From: Alphaproteobacteria bacterium
GTDB taxonomy: Bacteria; Pseudomonadota; Alphaproteobacteria; Micavibrionales; Micavibrionaceae
Direction: 5' to 3'
DNA length: 34,288 bases
Assembly (NCBI GenBank): GCA_009929775.1
Contig: RZZS01000025.1
Span: 1 to 34,288, forward strand
This document shows positions 9,375 to 18,903 of the stretch, piece by piece. The notes beneath the pieces were generated by a model, which saw only the letters and a program-made list of their open reading frames with translations, did not search any database and was not told the DNA's origin. The first letter of the stretch is position 1. Each line of letters starts with the position of its first letter. The position numbers were made by a program, and so were the translations under genes.

Positions 9375-9804
9375 ACCACAGATGAACGCAGATGAACGCA
9401 GATTTATAGTATAACTCTTTGCCACTCCAATTTTGCATGTTTGAAATTTAGTATAAGTCCAATTGGCAAGCCGCTTGCCCTGAGGTAATTTAATACTTGC
9501 CCTTTTTCATTTGTACTGATTTTTTCAATCGTTTTAATTTCAATTATCAAAATACTATTGACCACAAAATCAGGAACAAAGGTACCAATACTTATGTCTT
9601 TATAAGTGACGCTAAAATGCCTTTGCTGATCAAACTCCAACCCATTACTCGCTAACTCAATCGCCAAAGCATTTTCGTAAATCTTTTCATTATACCCATG
9701 CCCAACTTGATTTAAAACCGCCATGGCACAGCCGTTGACAGTAAAGGTTAGTTCATTGATTTCTTTCTCACTATAATCCGTGTTCATCTGCGTTCATCTG
9801 TGGT
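9375..9804. mobile_element. Inverted-repeat-bounded cassette carrying the GxxExxY gene
   Basis: Terminal arms of 29 bp, 9375-9403 and 9776-9804, match in 27 of 29 positions. Each arm contains a tandem 10-bp unit (GATGAACGCA twice). The cassette holds one AT-rich gene whose start codon is inside one arm and whose stop abuts the other. It lies between atpG (8 bp away) and atpD (61 bp away); without it the spacer would be about 70 bp, normal for this operon. No target-site duplication is obvious. The mobility is inferred from this architecture and composition. Confidence 0.65.
9404..9787 (-). CDS. GxxExxY family protein (PD-(D/E)XK nuclease-like)
   Basis: 127 residues. The signature is G31-Y-N-E34-K-I-Y37. 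Asp73 in TFVPDF and Glu83/Lys85 in IIEIK give the D...ExK pattern of PD-(D/E)XK nucleases. GxxExxY is a recognised family of unknown function. Codon use is AT-rich, in sharp contrast to the flanking atp genes, so recent arrival is likely. It lies in the same direction as the operon and may be read through from atpA-atpG. The start codon ATG 9787 falls in the inverted repeat. Confidence 0.9.
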   Translation of the reverse strand: MNTDYSEKEINELTFTVNGCAMAVLNQVGHGYNEKIYENALAIELASNGLEFDQQRHFSVTYKDISIGTFVPDFVVNSILIIEIKTIEKISTNEKGQVLNYLRASGLPIGLILNFKHAKLEWQRVIL

Positions 9805-9812
9805 CAATAACC

Positions 9813-10724
9813 TTACGTCGCCTCTGCGCCCGAGACGACTTCAATCAGTTCCTTGGTGATGACCGACTGACGCTCGCGGTTATATTGCAATGTCAAGTCG
9901 TCGATCATGTCGCCAGCGGCGCTTGTCGCGTTATCCATCGCGGTCATGCGCGCGGCCTGCTCACCGGCGGCACTGTCGAGTAGTGCCTGATACAATTGCG
10001 CGCCAAGGTTTTTCGGCAGCAGTTGCGCGAGCAGAATGCTCTCCTCCGGCTCGAAGCCATAACGCTGCTCGGCGGCACTGTACTGCCCCCTGTCCGCAAC
10101 CGCGTCCGGCTCGCCTGACTCCGTCGGAACGGGGAGCGGAATGAGTTGCTGCGTCGAGGGAATTTGCACCAGCACGTTTTTGAATTGATTATGGATCAGG
10201 GAGCAAATGTCGAACTGTCCCTCCTCGAACCGGGCCAGAATGAACCGGGTGATCTCGTCAACCTTCCGAAAGGAAATCCCCTCGCGCCCGCCCAGACCGA
10301 CGAAGGATTTCACAATGAGTTCCTCAAAATCGCGCCTCAAAGCATCGCGGCCCTTCCGGCCGATGCAAACCAGCCGGACGCTCTTGCCCTCGCCCTGCAA
10401 ACGGGAAATTTCCTTGCGAGCAAGGCGGACGAGGTTGCTGTTGAACCCGCCGCACAATCCCCGACTTGCCGTAACGACGACAAGAAGATGCGCGTGGTCC
10501 CTCCCCGTCCCTACCAGCAACCGCGGGCCGGAATCGTTGATCGCCACGCCGGCAGCCACCCGCGCCATCATAGCCCGCATCGCACGCGCGTAAGGCTCGC
10601 TTGCCTCGGCCGCCTCCTGTGCCTTCTTTAGCTTGCTGGCCGCGACCATTTTCATGGCCGACGTAATCTTCCGCGTCGATTTCACGCTCTGGATGCGATC
10701 TCTGTAATCCTTTAGACTGGGCAT
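9813..10724 (-). CDS. atpG: F1-ATPase gamma subunit
   Basis: 303 residues, usual length. The N-terminal rotor helix begins MPSLKDYRDRIQSVKSTRKI and continues into the conserved AMKMVAASK. The C-terminal helix ends with the typical TLQYNRERQSVITKELIEVV segment. It forms the central shaft turning inside the alpha3beta3 ring. It follows atpA after a 53-bp gap and precedes the GxxExxY cassette. Confidence 0.96.
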   Translation of the reverse strand: MPSLKDYRDRIQSVKSTRKITSAMKMVAASKLKKAQEAAEASEPYARAMRAMMARVAAGVAINDSGPRLLVGTGRDHAHLLVVVTASRGLCGGFNSNLVRLARKEISRLQGEGKSVRLVCIGRKGRDALRRDFEELIVKSFVGLGGREGISFRKVDEITRFILARFEEGQFDICSLIHNQFKNVLVQIPSTQQLIPLPVPTESGEPDAVADRGQYSAAEQRYGFEPEESILLAQLLPKNLGAQLYQALLDSAAGEQAARMTAMDNATSAAGDMIDDLTLQYNRERQSVITKELIEVVSGAEAT

Positions 10725-10777
10725 AGATCGAAAAACCTTCCTTGGCGTCCCGGCCCTGTGGTGACGAGAAAAACTAA

Positions 10778-12322
10778 CTAGGCCGCCTTCTTTGCAGAAT
10801 AGCCTTTTGTGAACTCGTCCAGGTAAGCGACAATATTGTCTTCGAGCGATTCGTCGATTTCCTTTTTCTCATCCAGTTCGTCGAGGATCTTTCGCCCGTT
10901 TACGCGAACATCCTCGATCAGGCGCTGGACAAAACCGGTTACATCTCCCACCGGAATCTCATCGAGGTACCCGCGCGTCCCGGCGAAGATAACGACGACC
11001 TGCTCGGTAACACGCATCGGCGAATACTGCGGCTGCTTGAGCATCTGGGTCAGCCGCGCGCCGCGCGCCAGAAGGCGCTGGGTCGCTGCGTCGAGGTCCG
11101 AGGCAAACTGCGAAAAGGCCTCCATTTCCCGGTATTGAGCGAGTTCGAGCTTGATCTTCCCGGCGACTTGCTTCATCGCCTTGATTTGTGCAGCAGAACC
11201 CACACGCGACACCGACAGGCCCACATTAATCGCCGGACGAATGCCTTTGAAGAAAAGACCCGTCTCGAGAAATATCTGACCGTCCGTGATAGAAATGACG
11301 TTCGTCGGAATGTAAGCCGAAACGTCCCCGGCCTGCGTCTCGACGAGCGGCAGAGCGGTCAGCGAACCGGATCCGTGCTGTTCGTTCAGCTTAGCCGCAC
11401 GTTCGAGCAAGCGCGAGTGCAGATAAAAAACGTCGCCGGGGTAAGCTTCCCGGCCAGGCGGACGGCGCAGCAGCAGGGACATCTGACGGTACGCGACCGC
11501 CTGCTTCGACAAATCGTCATAGATCGCGAGCGCGTGCCGCCCGTTGTCGCGGAACCACTCGCCCATGGCGCACCCGGCGTACGGAGCAAGAAACTGCATC
11601 GGCGCCGGATCTGATGCCGTGGCGGCGACGACGATGGAATATTCCATCGCCCCTTTATCCTCGAGTTCCTTAACGAGTTGCGCCACTGTGGAACGTTTCT
11701 GACCGACCGCGATATAGATGCAGTACAGATGGTCCTTCTCGTTTGGCGAAGAGTTGAAATATTTCTGGTTGATGATCGTGTCGACCGCAACGGCTGTCTT
11801 GCCCGTCTGACGGTCACCGATAATCAGTTCCCGCTGGCCGCGACCGATTGGCACGAGCGCATCGATAGCCATGAGACCTGTCTGCATCGGCTCATGGACA
11901 GACTTGCGCGGAATGATGCCCGGTGCCTTGACGTCGACCCGGCGGAGTTCCTTCGCCTTGATCGGTCCCTTGCCGTCGATCGGATTGCCGAGCGCGTCGA
12001 CGACGCGGCCGAGCAGTTCTGGCCCGACCGGAACCTCAACGATTTCGCCGGTCCGACGAACGATGTCGCCTTCCTTGATGTCGCGGTCGTCCCCGAAAAT
12101 CACGACACCGACATTGTCGACCTCGAGATTGAGCGCCATGCCGCGCACGCCGCCTGGAAACTCGACCATTTCGCCCGCCCGGCACTTGTCGAGACCGTAG
12201 ACGCGGGCCACGCCATCTCCGACTGACAGCACCTGCCCGATCTCGGCGACATCGGCCTGCACGCCGAATCCGGCGATTTGCTTCTTGAGGATTTCGGATA
12301 TCTCAGCGGCACGAATTTCCAT
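10778..12322 (-). CDS. atpA: F1-ATPase alpha subunit
   Basis: 514 residues, full length. The nucleotide-binding loop GDRQTGKT is at 169-176, and the family signature around [10 protein letters not shown] is intact. The alpha subunit carries non-catalytic nucleotide sites. The start ATG follows the atpH stop with no spacer, which suggests coupled translation. Confidence 0.97.
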   Translation of the reverse strand: MEIRAAEISEILKKQIAGFGVQADVAEIGQVLSVGDGVARVYGLDKCRAGEMVEFPGGVRGMALNLEVDNVGVVIFGDDRDIKEGDIVRRTGEIVEVPVGPELLGRVVDALGNPIDGKGPIKAKELRRVDVKAPGIIPRKSVHEPMQTGLMAIDALVPIGRGQRELIIGDRQTGKTAVAVDTIINQKYFNSSPNEKDHLYCIYIAVGQKRSTVAQLVKELEDKGAMEYSIVVAATASDPAPMQFLAPYAGCAMGEWFRDNGRHALAIYDDLSKQAVAYRQMSLLLRRPPGREAYPGDVFYLHSRLLERAAKLNEQHGSGSLTALPLVETQAGDVSAYIPTNVISITDGQIFLETGLFFKGIRPAINVGLSVSRVGSAAQIKAMKQVAGKIKLELAQYREMEAFSQFASDLDAATQRLLARGARLTQMLKQPQYSPMRVTEQVVVIFAGTRGYLDEIPVGDVTGFVQRLIEDVRVNGRKILDELDEKKEIDESLEDNIVAYLDEFTKGYSAKKAA

Positions 12323-12904
12323 CTAGGCTACCTCATTCATTGTGTTTCCCGCCTGTCCGCGCAGAGTGCGGCGCAGACGCTCAAGCTTGCGACGAATGGT
12401 GTTGTCGATCATCCTGGACCCGACTGTGACCCGCAGACCGCCGATCAGACTGCGATCCACCTTCACGTCCAAACCGACAGTACGGCCCAGCGCCCTGCCA
12501 AGCTCCGTCTTCAGGGCCTTTGCCTGAGCGGGGGTAAGCGCATAGGCACACTCGACGTTTGCAATGACTTCGCCCCGGCGACGGGACATCTCGCGACGAA
12601 AAGCGACCAGAACAACACCCAGGTAGGAAAGACGGCGATTCTGCGCCAGTACGCCAAGAAAACCTGCAGTGAGTTTGTGAAACTTCGCTTCCTCCGCGAG
12701 AAGCGCCATCGACTGAAGCTGCTGCTTCTGACTTAGGAGCGGATTTCGAACGAGAACAAGCATTTCCCTCGACCCGGCAAGTAGCTCTTCAAGCTTCGCC
12801 ATATCGGCTTCAACGCTCTTGAGCGCCTTCTCCTCCTGCGCCATTTCGATCAGCGCCAGTGCGTAACGAAAGGCGATGGAACTGGAATCTGACTTCTTGG
12901 CCAC
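12323..12904 (-). CDS. atpH: F1-ATPase delta subunit (OSCP)
   Basis: 193 residues. It has the N-terminal helical bundle (SIAFRYALALIEMA) and the conserved C-terminal GGLRVTVGSRMIDNTIRRKL that binds the peripheral stalk. The start is GTG at 12904, preceded by AGGACA about 7 nt upstream on the coding strand. It is the first gene of the operon; the operon promoter should lie in 12905-13015, but I see no convincing box. The Fo genes are not in the window, as usual in alphaproteobacteria. Confidence 0.95.
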   Translation of the reverse strand: MAKKSDSSSIAFRYALALIEMAQEEKALKSVEADMAKLEELLAGSREMLVLVRNPLLSQKQQLQSMALLAEEAKFHKLTAGFLGVLAQNRRLSYLGVVLVAFRREMSRRRGEVIANVECAYALTPAQAKALKTELGRALGRTVGLDVKVDRSLIGGLRVTVGSRMIDNTIRRKLERLRRTLRGQAGNTMNEVA

Positions 12905-13015
12905 TGGTGTCCTGTACCCCTGTAAGGCTTGTGATCTCGCCTGTTGAACGCGAAAGATTTAACACGAGGACGGGACAACAAGCAAGCATCCCAACCCCGA
13001 CGAATTGCCGAATCG

Positions 13016-13846
13016 CTAGAAAAGACTTGATAATTTGAAGTCGAACCAGTTGAATCTGTCGTCGTTCTCGTTGAAAAGGATTGCCCAGAACTTGAAGAGA
13101 ACCAGATGAGCAACGTAAATCTCCAGCGTCCGCCGGCCTAGAATCTGCAGGCTCCAGACAACAGGCGCAGGCATAACATGCGTCAGACCGGGATAAACCA
13201 CCGGGCGGAAAAAGAACAGAACGCCGCACACTGCGGCAATACCGGCGACCAGAGCGGATGCATGCAACTGGTCGAACTGGAAGGCGAAAATCTGGTAGAA
13301 GCTCCAAGCGCCGACGCAAAATACCAGGACGAACGACTCAACGATACCCCGCATCGAATATTTGACCTGATCCCGGTTACGCATGAACCAGCCGAACATG
13401 GCGAACAGGACGCCGCTAACCCCGTAATCAAGCAAAAAGCTCGTCGGAATCGATAGAAAGAACAGCATGAACCCGATACCGAACAGAACCTCGTAGTTCT
13501 TGACAGCCGAGGCCATAACGCGATCGATCACCAGCCGAATGAAGAGCATGGTCGCAAGGATGTTGAGCGGAAAAACCTCGATCCCCACGATAATATCGGC
13601 GACAACGAGAATGGCAGCACCGATCCACAGCCGCTCGCTCATGTCGCGGCTTCTGGCGTAGCCAATCAGGAAGAACCATACCGGCACACACAGACGACCG
13701 ATCACCCGCAGCCAGTCCTCGTCCGGATAGAAGTAATAGCCGACATGATCGACGATCATCAAAAGGACCGCATAGGCCTTGATGAAATCGTACGACGTCA
13801 GCTCTTTGGGCAACGCCTTTCCGGCGGGCTGGTACAACTTGAACAT
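13016..13846 (-). CDS. TraX family membrane protein
   Basis: 276 residues, about eight to ten hydrophobic segments. The N-terminal pattern SYDFIKAYAVLLMIVDHVGYYF with an Asp-His pair in the first helix is typical of the TraX family (acyltransferase-3-like fold; TraX acetylates F-pilin). The segment GRLCVPVWFFLIGY (70-83) and the late RRTLEIYVAHL also fit. No conjugation genes are near, so the chromosomal role is unknown; surface or envelope acetylation is a guess. It reads toward atpH, with 111 bp between. Confidence 0.8.
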   Translation of the reverse strand: MFKLYQPAGKALPKELTSYDFIKAYAVLLMIVDHVGYYFYPDEDWLRVIGRLCVPVWFFLIGYARSRDMSERLWIGAAILVVADIIVGIEVFPLNILATMLFIRLVIDRVMASAVKNYEVLFGIGFMLFFLSIPTSFLLDYGVSGVLFAMFGWFMRNRDQVKYSMRGIVESFVLVFCVGAWSFYQIFAFQFDQLHASALVAGIAAVCGVLFFFRPVVYPGLTHVMPAPVVWSLQILGRRTLEIYVAHLVLFKFWAILFNENDDRFNWFDFKLSSLF

Positions 13847-13952
13847 GGCGGAGATTTTACCACATCAAACGATCCTCCCTAGAGGCTTTAAAGACTTATC
13901 CACGCTCCGAAAATAATTTGCAGCGCCTTCCGGGCCTGCCTATCATGGCAGC

Positions 13953-15401
13953 ATGGACAAAAAATCTCTCATGCTTCTGGCCATTATCTTTCTTGAGGGC
14001 TACGTCGTTCTGTCGGCGGAGCTTCTTGCGATCCGCTCGACGCTGCCCTATTTCGGAAGCGGGACCGATACCATTTCCATTATTATCGCCGCGGTTCTGA
14101 TGCCCCTCGCGTTCGGCTACCACGCAGGAGGAAGGTTCCGGGCCATGCGCCTTTCGGACGGGACATGGTCGCTGCCTCGCCTTAAGCTCGCCCGAAACTT
14201 CATGATATCGGCGATCATCCTGACGCTTGGACTTTCCTACGCCTCTCTCGATGTCTTTTTTGAACTGATGCTTAAGGCGTTCGGCATTACGGATCGCCTT
14301 GCGCTCGCGGTGATCTACTCCGCCATTTTCCTCGCAGTGCCTGTCTTTCTGCTCGGTCAGACTATTCCGCTCGCGGGTCACTTCTTCCCGCGTGAAAAAC
14401 TCTCGACGCTTGCGGGAAGGATCCTGTTTTTTTCGACCCTCGGGTCTTTTATGGGCGCGGTCTTCTGCACGCTCGTGCTGATGACGTTTTTAGGCGTTCA
14501 CAATACCGCCGTTGTAACCATTGGCTGCCTCGCCGCGTTGACGATCGCAGTTTCGCGCAAACCCCTCAAGCTCGAGCCACTCGTCGCTTTCGGCTGTTTC
14601 GCGCTTGCCATTCTGCTGAACAGCGGAACACTTTTGCGAAACCGCGATATTGTCGATAACAACCGCTACAACCTTATTGCCATCTTTGAGACAGAAGATG
14701 GAAGCCGATACCTTTCCCTTAACAAGAATTTCGATTCGAAAATCGGCCCGAACGGGGAGAAGCACAACTATATCGAATACGCAGAACGCACCTTTCTCGA
14801 CCCGATCACGGAGAAGTACGGCAACAGGACGCCGCGAAACATTCTTGTCATCGGCGCGGGCGGATTTACCTTCGGGCTCGACGACGGCCTGAACGAATAC
14901 GACTATGTCGATATCGACGGATCGTTGAAAGAGATCGCGGAAGAGCATTTCCTCAAACAAAAACTCGGCGCGAACAAACGCTTTCATCCCGTTCCGGCTC
15001 GCGCCTTCCTGACCGGCACAGAGCAGGAATACGACCTGATTTTCATCGACGCCTATTACGGCAATCTTTCCGTGCCCGAACATCTGGTCACGCGGGAGTT
15101 CTACGAAACGGTCAAAAGCCGCCTGACAGACGACGGCGTTCTCGTCATCAACATTATTCTGAGTCCGACCTTCGGCGACGCGTTCAGCCGCAACTTCGAT
15201 ACGACCCTGCGCAGCGTTTTCCCGTTCATCACGCGCGATCCGGTCTTCAATTACGACGGCTGGGATATGCAGGGCGTCCAGCAGATGAACGTGATTTACG
15301 CGTACCACAACGCACTCGCAAACGAACAGGGCGCGGTTTACACCGACGACAAAAACCGGATGTTCCTCGACCGGTCGCGCACGGTTCCGGTGTTGCGATG
15401 A
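13953..15401 (+). CDS. Membrane protein fused to a spermidine synthase-like domain
   Basis: 482 residues. Residues 1-220 carry about seven transmembrane segments (for example LMLLAIIFLEGYVVLSAELL). Residues 230-470 form a spermidine-synthase-like Rossmann methyltransferase fold. The nucleotide loop NILVIGAGGFTFG is near 300, an acidic strand VDIDGSL near 322, and YDLIFIDAYYG near 364. This is the fused MFS-spermidine synthase type found in many bacteria; substrate not established. The catalytic Asp region of true aminopropyltransferases is only partly kept (FIDAYYG). It converges on priA with a 7-bp gap. Confidence 0.8.
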   Translation: MDKKSLMLLAIIFLEGYVVLSAELLAIRSTLPYFGSGTDTISIIIAAVLMPLAFGYHAGGRFRAMRLSDGTWSLPRLKLARNFMISAIILTLGLSYASLDVFFELMLKAFGITDRLALAVIYSAIFLAVPVFLLGQTIPLAGHFFPREKLSTLAGRILFFSTLGSFMGAVFCTLVLMTFLGVHNTAVVTIGCLAALTIAVSRKPLKLEPLVAFGCFALAILLNSGTLLRNRDIVDNNRYNLIAIFETEDGSRYLSLNKNFDSKIGPNGEKHNYIEYAERTFLDPITEKYGNRTPRNILVIGAGGFTFGLDDGLNEYDYVDIDGSLKEIAEEHFLKQKLGANKRFHPVPARAFLTGTEQEYDLIFIDAYYGNLSVPEHLVTREFYETVKSRLTDDGVLVINIILSPTFGDAFSRNFDTTLRSVFPFITRDPVFNYDGWDMQGVQQMNVIYAYHNALANEQGAVYTDDKNRMFLDRSRTVPVLR

Positions 15402-15408
15402 CGCGTTC

Positions 15409-17994
15409 CTAGAAAAACGACTGTGGGTCGATATCGATCGTAACCCGGACCGTCGAGGGGATTTTATGCCCCCCGATCCAGTGCTGAAGCGTTTTCTGGA
15501 CGTTCAGCTTTTTGTCCGCGATCACGAGAAGCCGCCTGCGGTGTTTGCCGCGCAGCATCGCGAACTGGGCGGGCGCGGGGCCGAGAACGGTCAGGCCGTC
15601 CGCGCGCGGGGCGGTGCGCCCCAGAGCGCTCGCGACCGCGTCCACCTGCCCTTCGTCCCGGCCCGCGACAATAATCCCGGCAAGCCTTGAGAACGGCGGC
15701 ATGTTCGCGGCTTCCCGCTCGGCCATTTCGACCCGCAGGAATTCGTCGCGCTCTCCGCCCGCCAGCGCCTGCACGATCCGGCTCTCCGGGTTGAAGGTCT
15801 GGAGAAACACGCGCCCTTTCTCCGCCGCCCGCCCGGCACGGCCCGCGACCTGGTGCAAAAGTTGATAGGTGCGCTCGGTGGCCCGCAAATCCCCGCCGTG
15901 CAGACCGAGATCGGCGTCGATCACGCCCACGCAGGTCAGGCCCGGAAAGTGGTGCCCCTTGGCGATAATCTGCGTGCCGACGATGATATCGATCCGGCCC
16001 TCGCGAATATCCGAGAGCATCTGGCGGAGCTTGTCGTCGCTGTCCGCCGTATCGCTCGCCATCAGCAGGATCCGCGCCTGCGGCCAGTACGCTTTCGCCT
16101 CCTCGTAAATTCGCTCGACGCCGGGGCCGCAAGCGGCGAAGGAACCGGTTTCATGGCAGGACGGGCATTGTCCCGCATCCCGGATTTCGAAGCCGCAATG
16201 ATGGCATTGCAGGCGGCCCCGGCTCCGGTGCTCGACGAGCCAGGCGGTGCAGCGCGGGCATTCCATCCGGTGACCGCAGGACCGGCAGATAGTCAGCGGC
16301 GCGTAGCCTCGCCGGTTCAAAAACAAAAGCGCCTGCTGCCCGGCCGCAAGCGTTTCCTCCACCGCCGTCTTGAGCGTCGGCGCGATGAAGTGCTGGCTCT
16401 CCGGCTTGTCCTCTCGCATGTCGATGACGTGAACGTCGGGAAACCGCGCTCCGCCGAACCGGTCCGGCAAATGAAGCTGGCGGTAGCGCCCGGCCCAGAC
16501 ATTGTGCATGGTCTCGAGCGAAGGCGTTGCCGAGACGAGCGCGACCGGAATTTTCCCCATGCTGGCACGGACGATCGCCATGTCGCGGGCGTTATAGATC
16601 GTTCCTTCCTCCTGCTTGTAGGCCGGGTCGTGCTCCTCGTCGACGACGATCAGGCCGAGATCGGCATAGGGAAGATAAAGCGCCGAACGCGCCCCGACGA
16701 TCACCTTGCACGATCCGTCCGCCACGCCGCGCCACGTCCTCTTGCGCGCCCCGCCGGACAGCTGCGAATGCCACAGGCCCGGCGCGCAGCCGAATCGCTT
16801 TTGAAACCGGTCCAGAAAGGCGTTCGAAAGCGCGATTTCGGGAAGAAGGATGAGCGCCTGCCGCCCCTGCCTCAAGGCTTCCACCACCGCCTCGAAATAG
16901 ACCTCCGTCTTCCCGGCCCCCGTCACCCCGTCGAGCAGCGCGGCGTGGAAGTCGCCGGAATGGATATACGAGGTCAACGCATCGGCCGCCGCCCGCTGCG
17001 CGTCGGACAGGGCAACCGCGCCTTGCGGCTCCGGCCTGCGGCACGGCGCGGCCTCGGGCCGCTCGACCGGCACGATCAGCCCCGCCTCCGCCATCCCCTT
17101 CACCACCCCCGGCGTACACCCCGCCTCGTGCGCAATCTCCGACGCCCGCCGGGAAACCCCGTCGGACAGGATATCGAGGATGCGGCGTCGGACGGGGGTA
17201 ATAGCCCTCTCCCCTGTGGGGAGAGGGTTGGGTGAGGGGCATAAAAGCGCTTCAGCAATAACCTGCATGACGCCTTCGAAATTTTCGTTCACCTCATTGT
17301 TCCAGAAGCGGATGACACGAAAGCCGTGGCGTTCGATGAAATCGGTCCGTTCCCTTTCGCGCACGTCGTCCGGGTCGTGCTGCCCTCCATCAAGTTCGAC
17401 GACCAGCTTCGCCTCCGGACACGCAAAGTCTGTGATGTAAGGATGGATTTCGAATTGCCTGCGAAACTTGGCCCCCTGAAACCGCCGATCCCTCAGCGCG
17501 TACCAGAGCTTTGTCTCGACTTCGGTCTGGTCGCGGCGGAGTTGGCGAGCGAACTGCGTCGTTCTTTGCGGTGTCGCCGTTCCGGCGAAAGGGTTTTTAT
17601 GCCCCTCACCCTGCCCCCTCCCCACAGGGGAGAGGGGGCCTCTCGCCCGATACGCCACCACTGCCCTCGGCGGGGCGAGCGCATCGGGAACGCTCAGCGT
17701 CATCTTGAGGACGCTGCCGCGCTCGTTCATGGAATAGCGGGCGGTCCAGTCGATGAATTGCCGGTGCACCTCCGGCATCGGCGGAAGGTCGTGGATCTCG
17801 ATGATTTCCCTTAGCTTCCCCGGCGGGACCTCGTCCGGCGGATCGTCCCAGACCACGCCCGGAATCTCCCGCCTGCCGAGCGGCACGGTCACGTACGCGC
17901 CGGGCCTTGCGTCCATGCCGTCCGGCACGGCGTAGGTATAGGCCTTCCAGACCGGGAAGGGCGTCAGGACCGAGACGGTGCGGGGCGCGCTCAT
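15409..17994 (-). CDS. priA: Primosomal protein N' (replication restart helicase PriA) with an inserted DUF559 domain
   Basis: 861 residues, about 130-140 longer than usual PriA. Residues 1-105 are the 3'-DNA-end-binding domain. About 265-310 is the winged helix ([27 protein letters not shown]). The helicase core has Walker [11 protein letters not shown] (355-364) and DEEH (452-455). The zinc region has paired cysteines ([13 protein letters not shown] and CHHCGFEI...CPSC). Motif VI is [10 protein letters not shown]. PriA reloads the replisome at stalled forks. Residues 120-263 are a foreign segment: a complete DUF559 nuclease-like domain flanked by repeat-encoded peptide, exactly 432 nt long and in frame at both ends. 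It falls in the linker between the DNA-end-binding and winged-helix domains, where an insertion could be tolerated. No stop or shift is seen, so one polypeptide is expected. Confidence 0.93.
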   Translation of the reverse strand: MSAPRTVSVLTPFPVWKAYTYAVPDGMDARPGAYVTVPLGRREIPGVVWDDPPDEVPPGKLREIIEIHDLPPMPEVHRQFIDWTARYSMNERGSVLKMTLSVPDALAPPRAVVAYRARGPLSPVGRGQGEGHKNPFAGTATPQRTTQFARQLRRDQTEVETKLWYALRDRRFQGAKFRRQFEIHPYITDFACPEAKLVVELDGGQHDPDDVRERERTDFIERHGFRVIRFWNNEVNENFEGVMQVIAEALLCPSPNPLPTGERAITPVRRRILDILSDGVSRRASEIAHEAGCTPGVVKGMAEAGLIVPVERPEAAPCRRPEPQGAVALSDAQRAAADALTSYIHSGDFHAALLDGVTGAGKTEVYFEAVVEALRQGRQALILLPEIALSNAFLDRFQKRFGCAPGLWHSQLSGGARKRTWRGVADGSCKVIVGARSALYLPYADLGLIVVDEEHDPAYKQEEGTIYNARDMAIVRASMGKIPVALVSATPSLETMHNVWAGRYRQLHLPDRFGGARFPDVHVIDMREDKPESQHFIAPTLKTAVEETLAAGQQALLFLNRRGYAPLTICRSCGHRMECPRCTAWLVEHRSRGRLQCHHCGFEIRDAGQCPSCHETGSFAACGPGVERIYEEAKAYWPQARILLMASDTADSDDKLRQMLSDIREGRIDIIVGTQIIAKGHHFPGLTCVGVIDADLGLHGGDLRATERTYQLLHQVAGRAGRAAEKGRVFLQTFNPESRIVQALAGGERDEFLRVEMAEREAANMPPFSRLAGIIVAGRDEGQVDAVASALGRTAPRADGLTVLGPAPAQFAMLRGKHRRRLLVIADKKLNVQKTLQHWIGGHKIPSTVRVTIDIDPQSFF
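17205..17636. mobile_element. DUF559 cassette between 42-bp inverted repeats, inserted in frame in priA
   Basis: The arms 17205-17246 and 17595-17636 are inverted copies, 42 bp with 3 mismatches. Each contains its own perfect hairpin core (CCCTCTCCCC/GGGGAGAGGG at 17205-17227) plus TGGGTGAGGGGCATAAAA-type flank. Between them, on the minus strand, is a full DUF559 domain: [20 protein letters not shown], then D189 in ITDFACPE and E200 in [11 protein letters not shown] (PriA numbering), the D...ExD/H pattern of Vsr-like endonucleases. The whole block is 144 codons and keeps the priA frame. Solo copies of the arm occur at 18738-18774 and, degenerate, at 2228-2250. Mobility is inferred. Confidence 0.75.
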
Positions 17995-18073
17995 GACGTC
18001 AAACCTATCGCGCCCCCCGCCAAAACGAAAGACGTCAATTGACCGGCGCGCGGGAAGCGCCTATTTCTTTGGT

Positions 18074-18730
18074 ATGAAATTTTTCATCGACACGGCGGAT
18101 ATATCTGAAATCCGGGACCTCGCCGCCACAGGCCTTGTGGACGGCGTCACGACGAACCCCTCGCTCATCGAGAAATCGGGAAAGAACTTTCTCGACCTGA
18201 TCGCGGAGATTTGCGAGACCGTCGACGGCCCGGTCAGCGCCGAGGTCGCCGCGACCGATTACCCGACGATGATCAAAGAGGCGCGCAAACTCGCCGCCAT
18301 CGCCGACAACATCGCCGTCAAGGTGCCCCTGACCCCGGCAGGCCTCAAAGTCTGCAAGGAATTGACGGACGAAGGCGCGATGGTCAACGTTACATTATGC
18401 TTTTCCGCCGGACAGGCCCTGCTCGCCGCCAAGGCCGGGGCGACGTTCGTCTCGCCTTTTGTGGGCCGTCTCGACGATATCGGGGCGAGCGGCCTCGACC
18501 TCATCCGCGAGATTATGACGATTTACGAGAACTACCCGGAGATATCGACCCTGATTCTGGTCGCCTCCGTGCGCCATGCCGGCCATATCATCGAGAGCGC
18601 CAAAATGGGCGCGGACGTCGCCACCCTCCCCCCCGCCCTGCTCAGACAGCTCTACAATCACCCGCTTACCGACAAGGGTCTGGAAACGTTTGTGGCAGAC
18701 TGGAAGAAAACGGGGCAATCGATTTTGTAG
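18074..18730 (+). CDS. tal: Small transaldolase (MipB/TalC, fructose-6-phosphate aldolase family)
   Basis: 218 residues, the size of the small transaldolase/FSA family. Asp6 is in FIDTAD, the Schiff-base lysine is Lys83 in [11 protein letters not shown], and TTNPSL is at 26-31. Two discriminating positions read as transaldolase: Glu57 in VSAEVAA where fructose-6-phosphate aldolase has Gln, and Phe129 in FVSPFVGR where the aldolase has Tyr. It should therefore move dihydroxyacetone units between sedoheptulose-7-phosphate and glyceraldehyde-3-phosphate in the non-oxidative pentose phosphate pathway. The frame is open upstream to 17978, but the family N-terminus MKFFIDTAD fixes ATG 18074. Automated pipelines often name such proteins fsa. 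Confidence 0.88.
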   Translation: MKFFIDTADISEIRDLAATGLVDGVTTNPSLIEKSGKNFLDLIAEICETVDGPVSAEVAATDYPTMIKEARKLAAIADNIAVKVPLTPAGLKVCKELTDEGAMVNVTLCFSAGQALLAAKAGATFVSPFVGRLDDIGASGLDLIREIMTIYENYPEISTLILVASVRHAGHIIESAKMGADVATLPPALLRQLYNHPLTDKGLETFVADWKKTGQSIL

Positions 18731-18737
18731 GCGACAA

Positions 18738-18774
18738 GCCCTCTCCCCCATGGAGAAAGAGTTGGGTGAGGGGC
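18738..18774. repeat. Solo copy of the DUF559-cassette arm repeat
   Basis: 37 bp, the same length as the core of the priA arm at 17204-17240 and identical in 32 positions; both share GCCCTCTCCCC and TTGGGTGAGGGGC. It sits 8 bp after the transaldolase stop and carries no gene. Confidence 0.7.
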
Positions 18775-18781
18775 GCATGGC

Positions 18782-18803
18782 CCCGCGCAATGCGCGGGCT
18801 TTA
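18782..18803 (+). terminator. Hairpin terminator-like site after tal
   Basis: CCCGCGC (18782-18788) pairs with GCGCGGG (18792-18798) around an AAT loop and is followed by CTTTA. The stem is strong but the T-run is short, so termination is possible, not certain. Confidence 0.4.
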
Positions 18804-18903
18804 TCCGCACCCTGTCTGTTTGAAAGGTTAAAATCCGGACGATCTCTTCCCCTGAATGTGCTAAGCTGAACGCCGCGATTCACCAGCACACAGGAAAATC
18901 CCC

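Noticed and set aside
9375..9403. Tandem GATGAACGCA units considered as the start of a CRISPR array
   Set aside because: Only two units with no spacers; they are the arm of the GxxExxY cassette.
15853..17235. 460-codon open frame on the plus strand
   Set aside because: Antisense to priA, whose helicase and zinc motifs are unmistakable.
17205..17636. DUF559 as a separate gene that breaks priA into two pseudogene parts
   Set aside because: The frame is continuous through both arms and the insert is exactly 144 codons, so one fused protein is the simpler reading.
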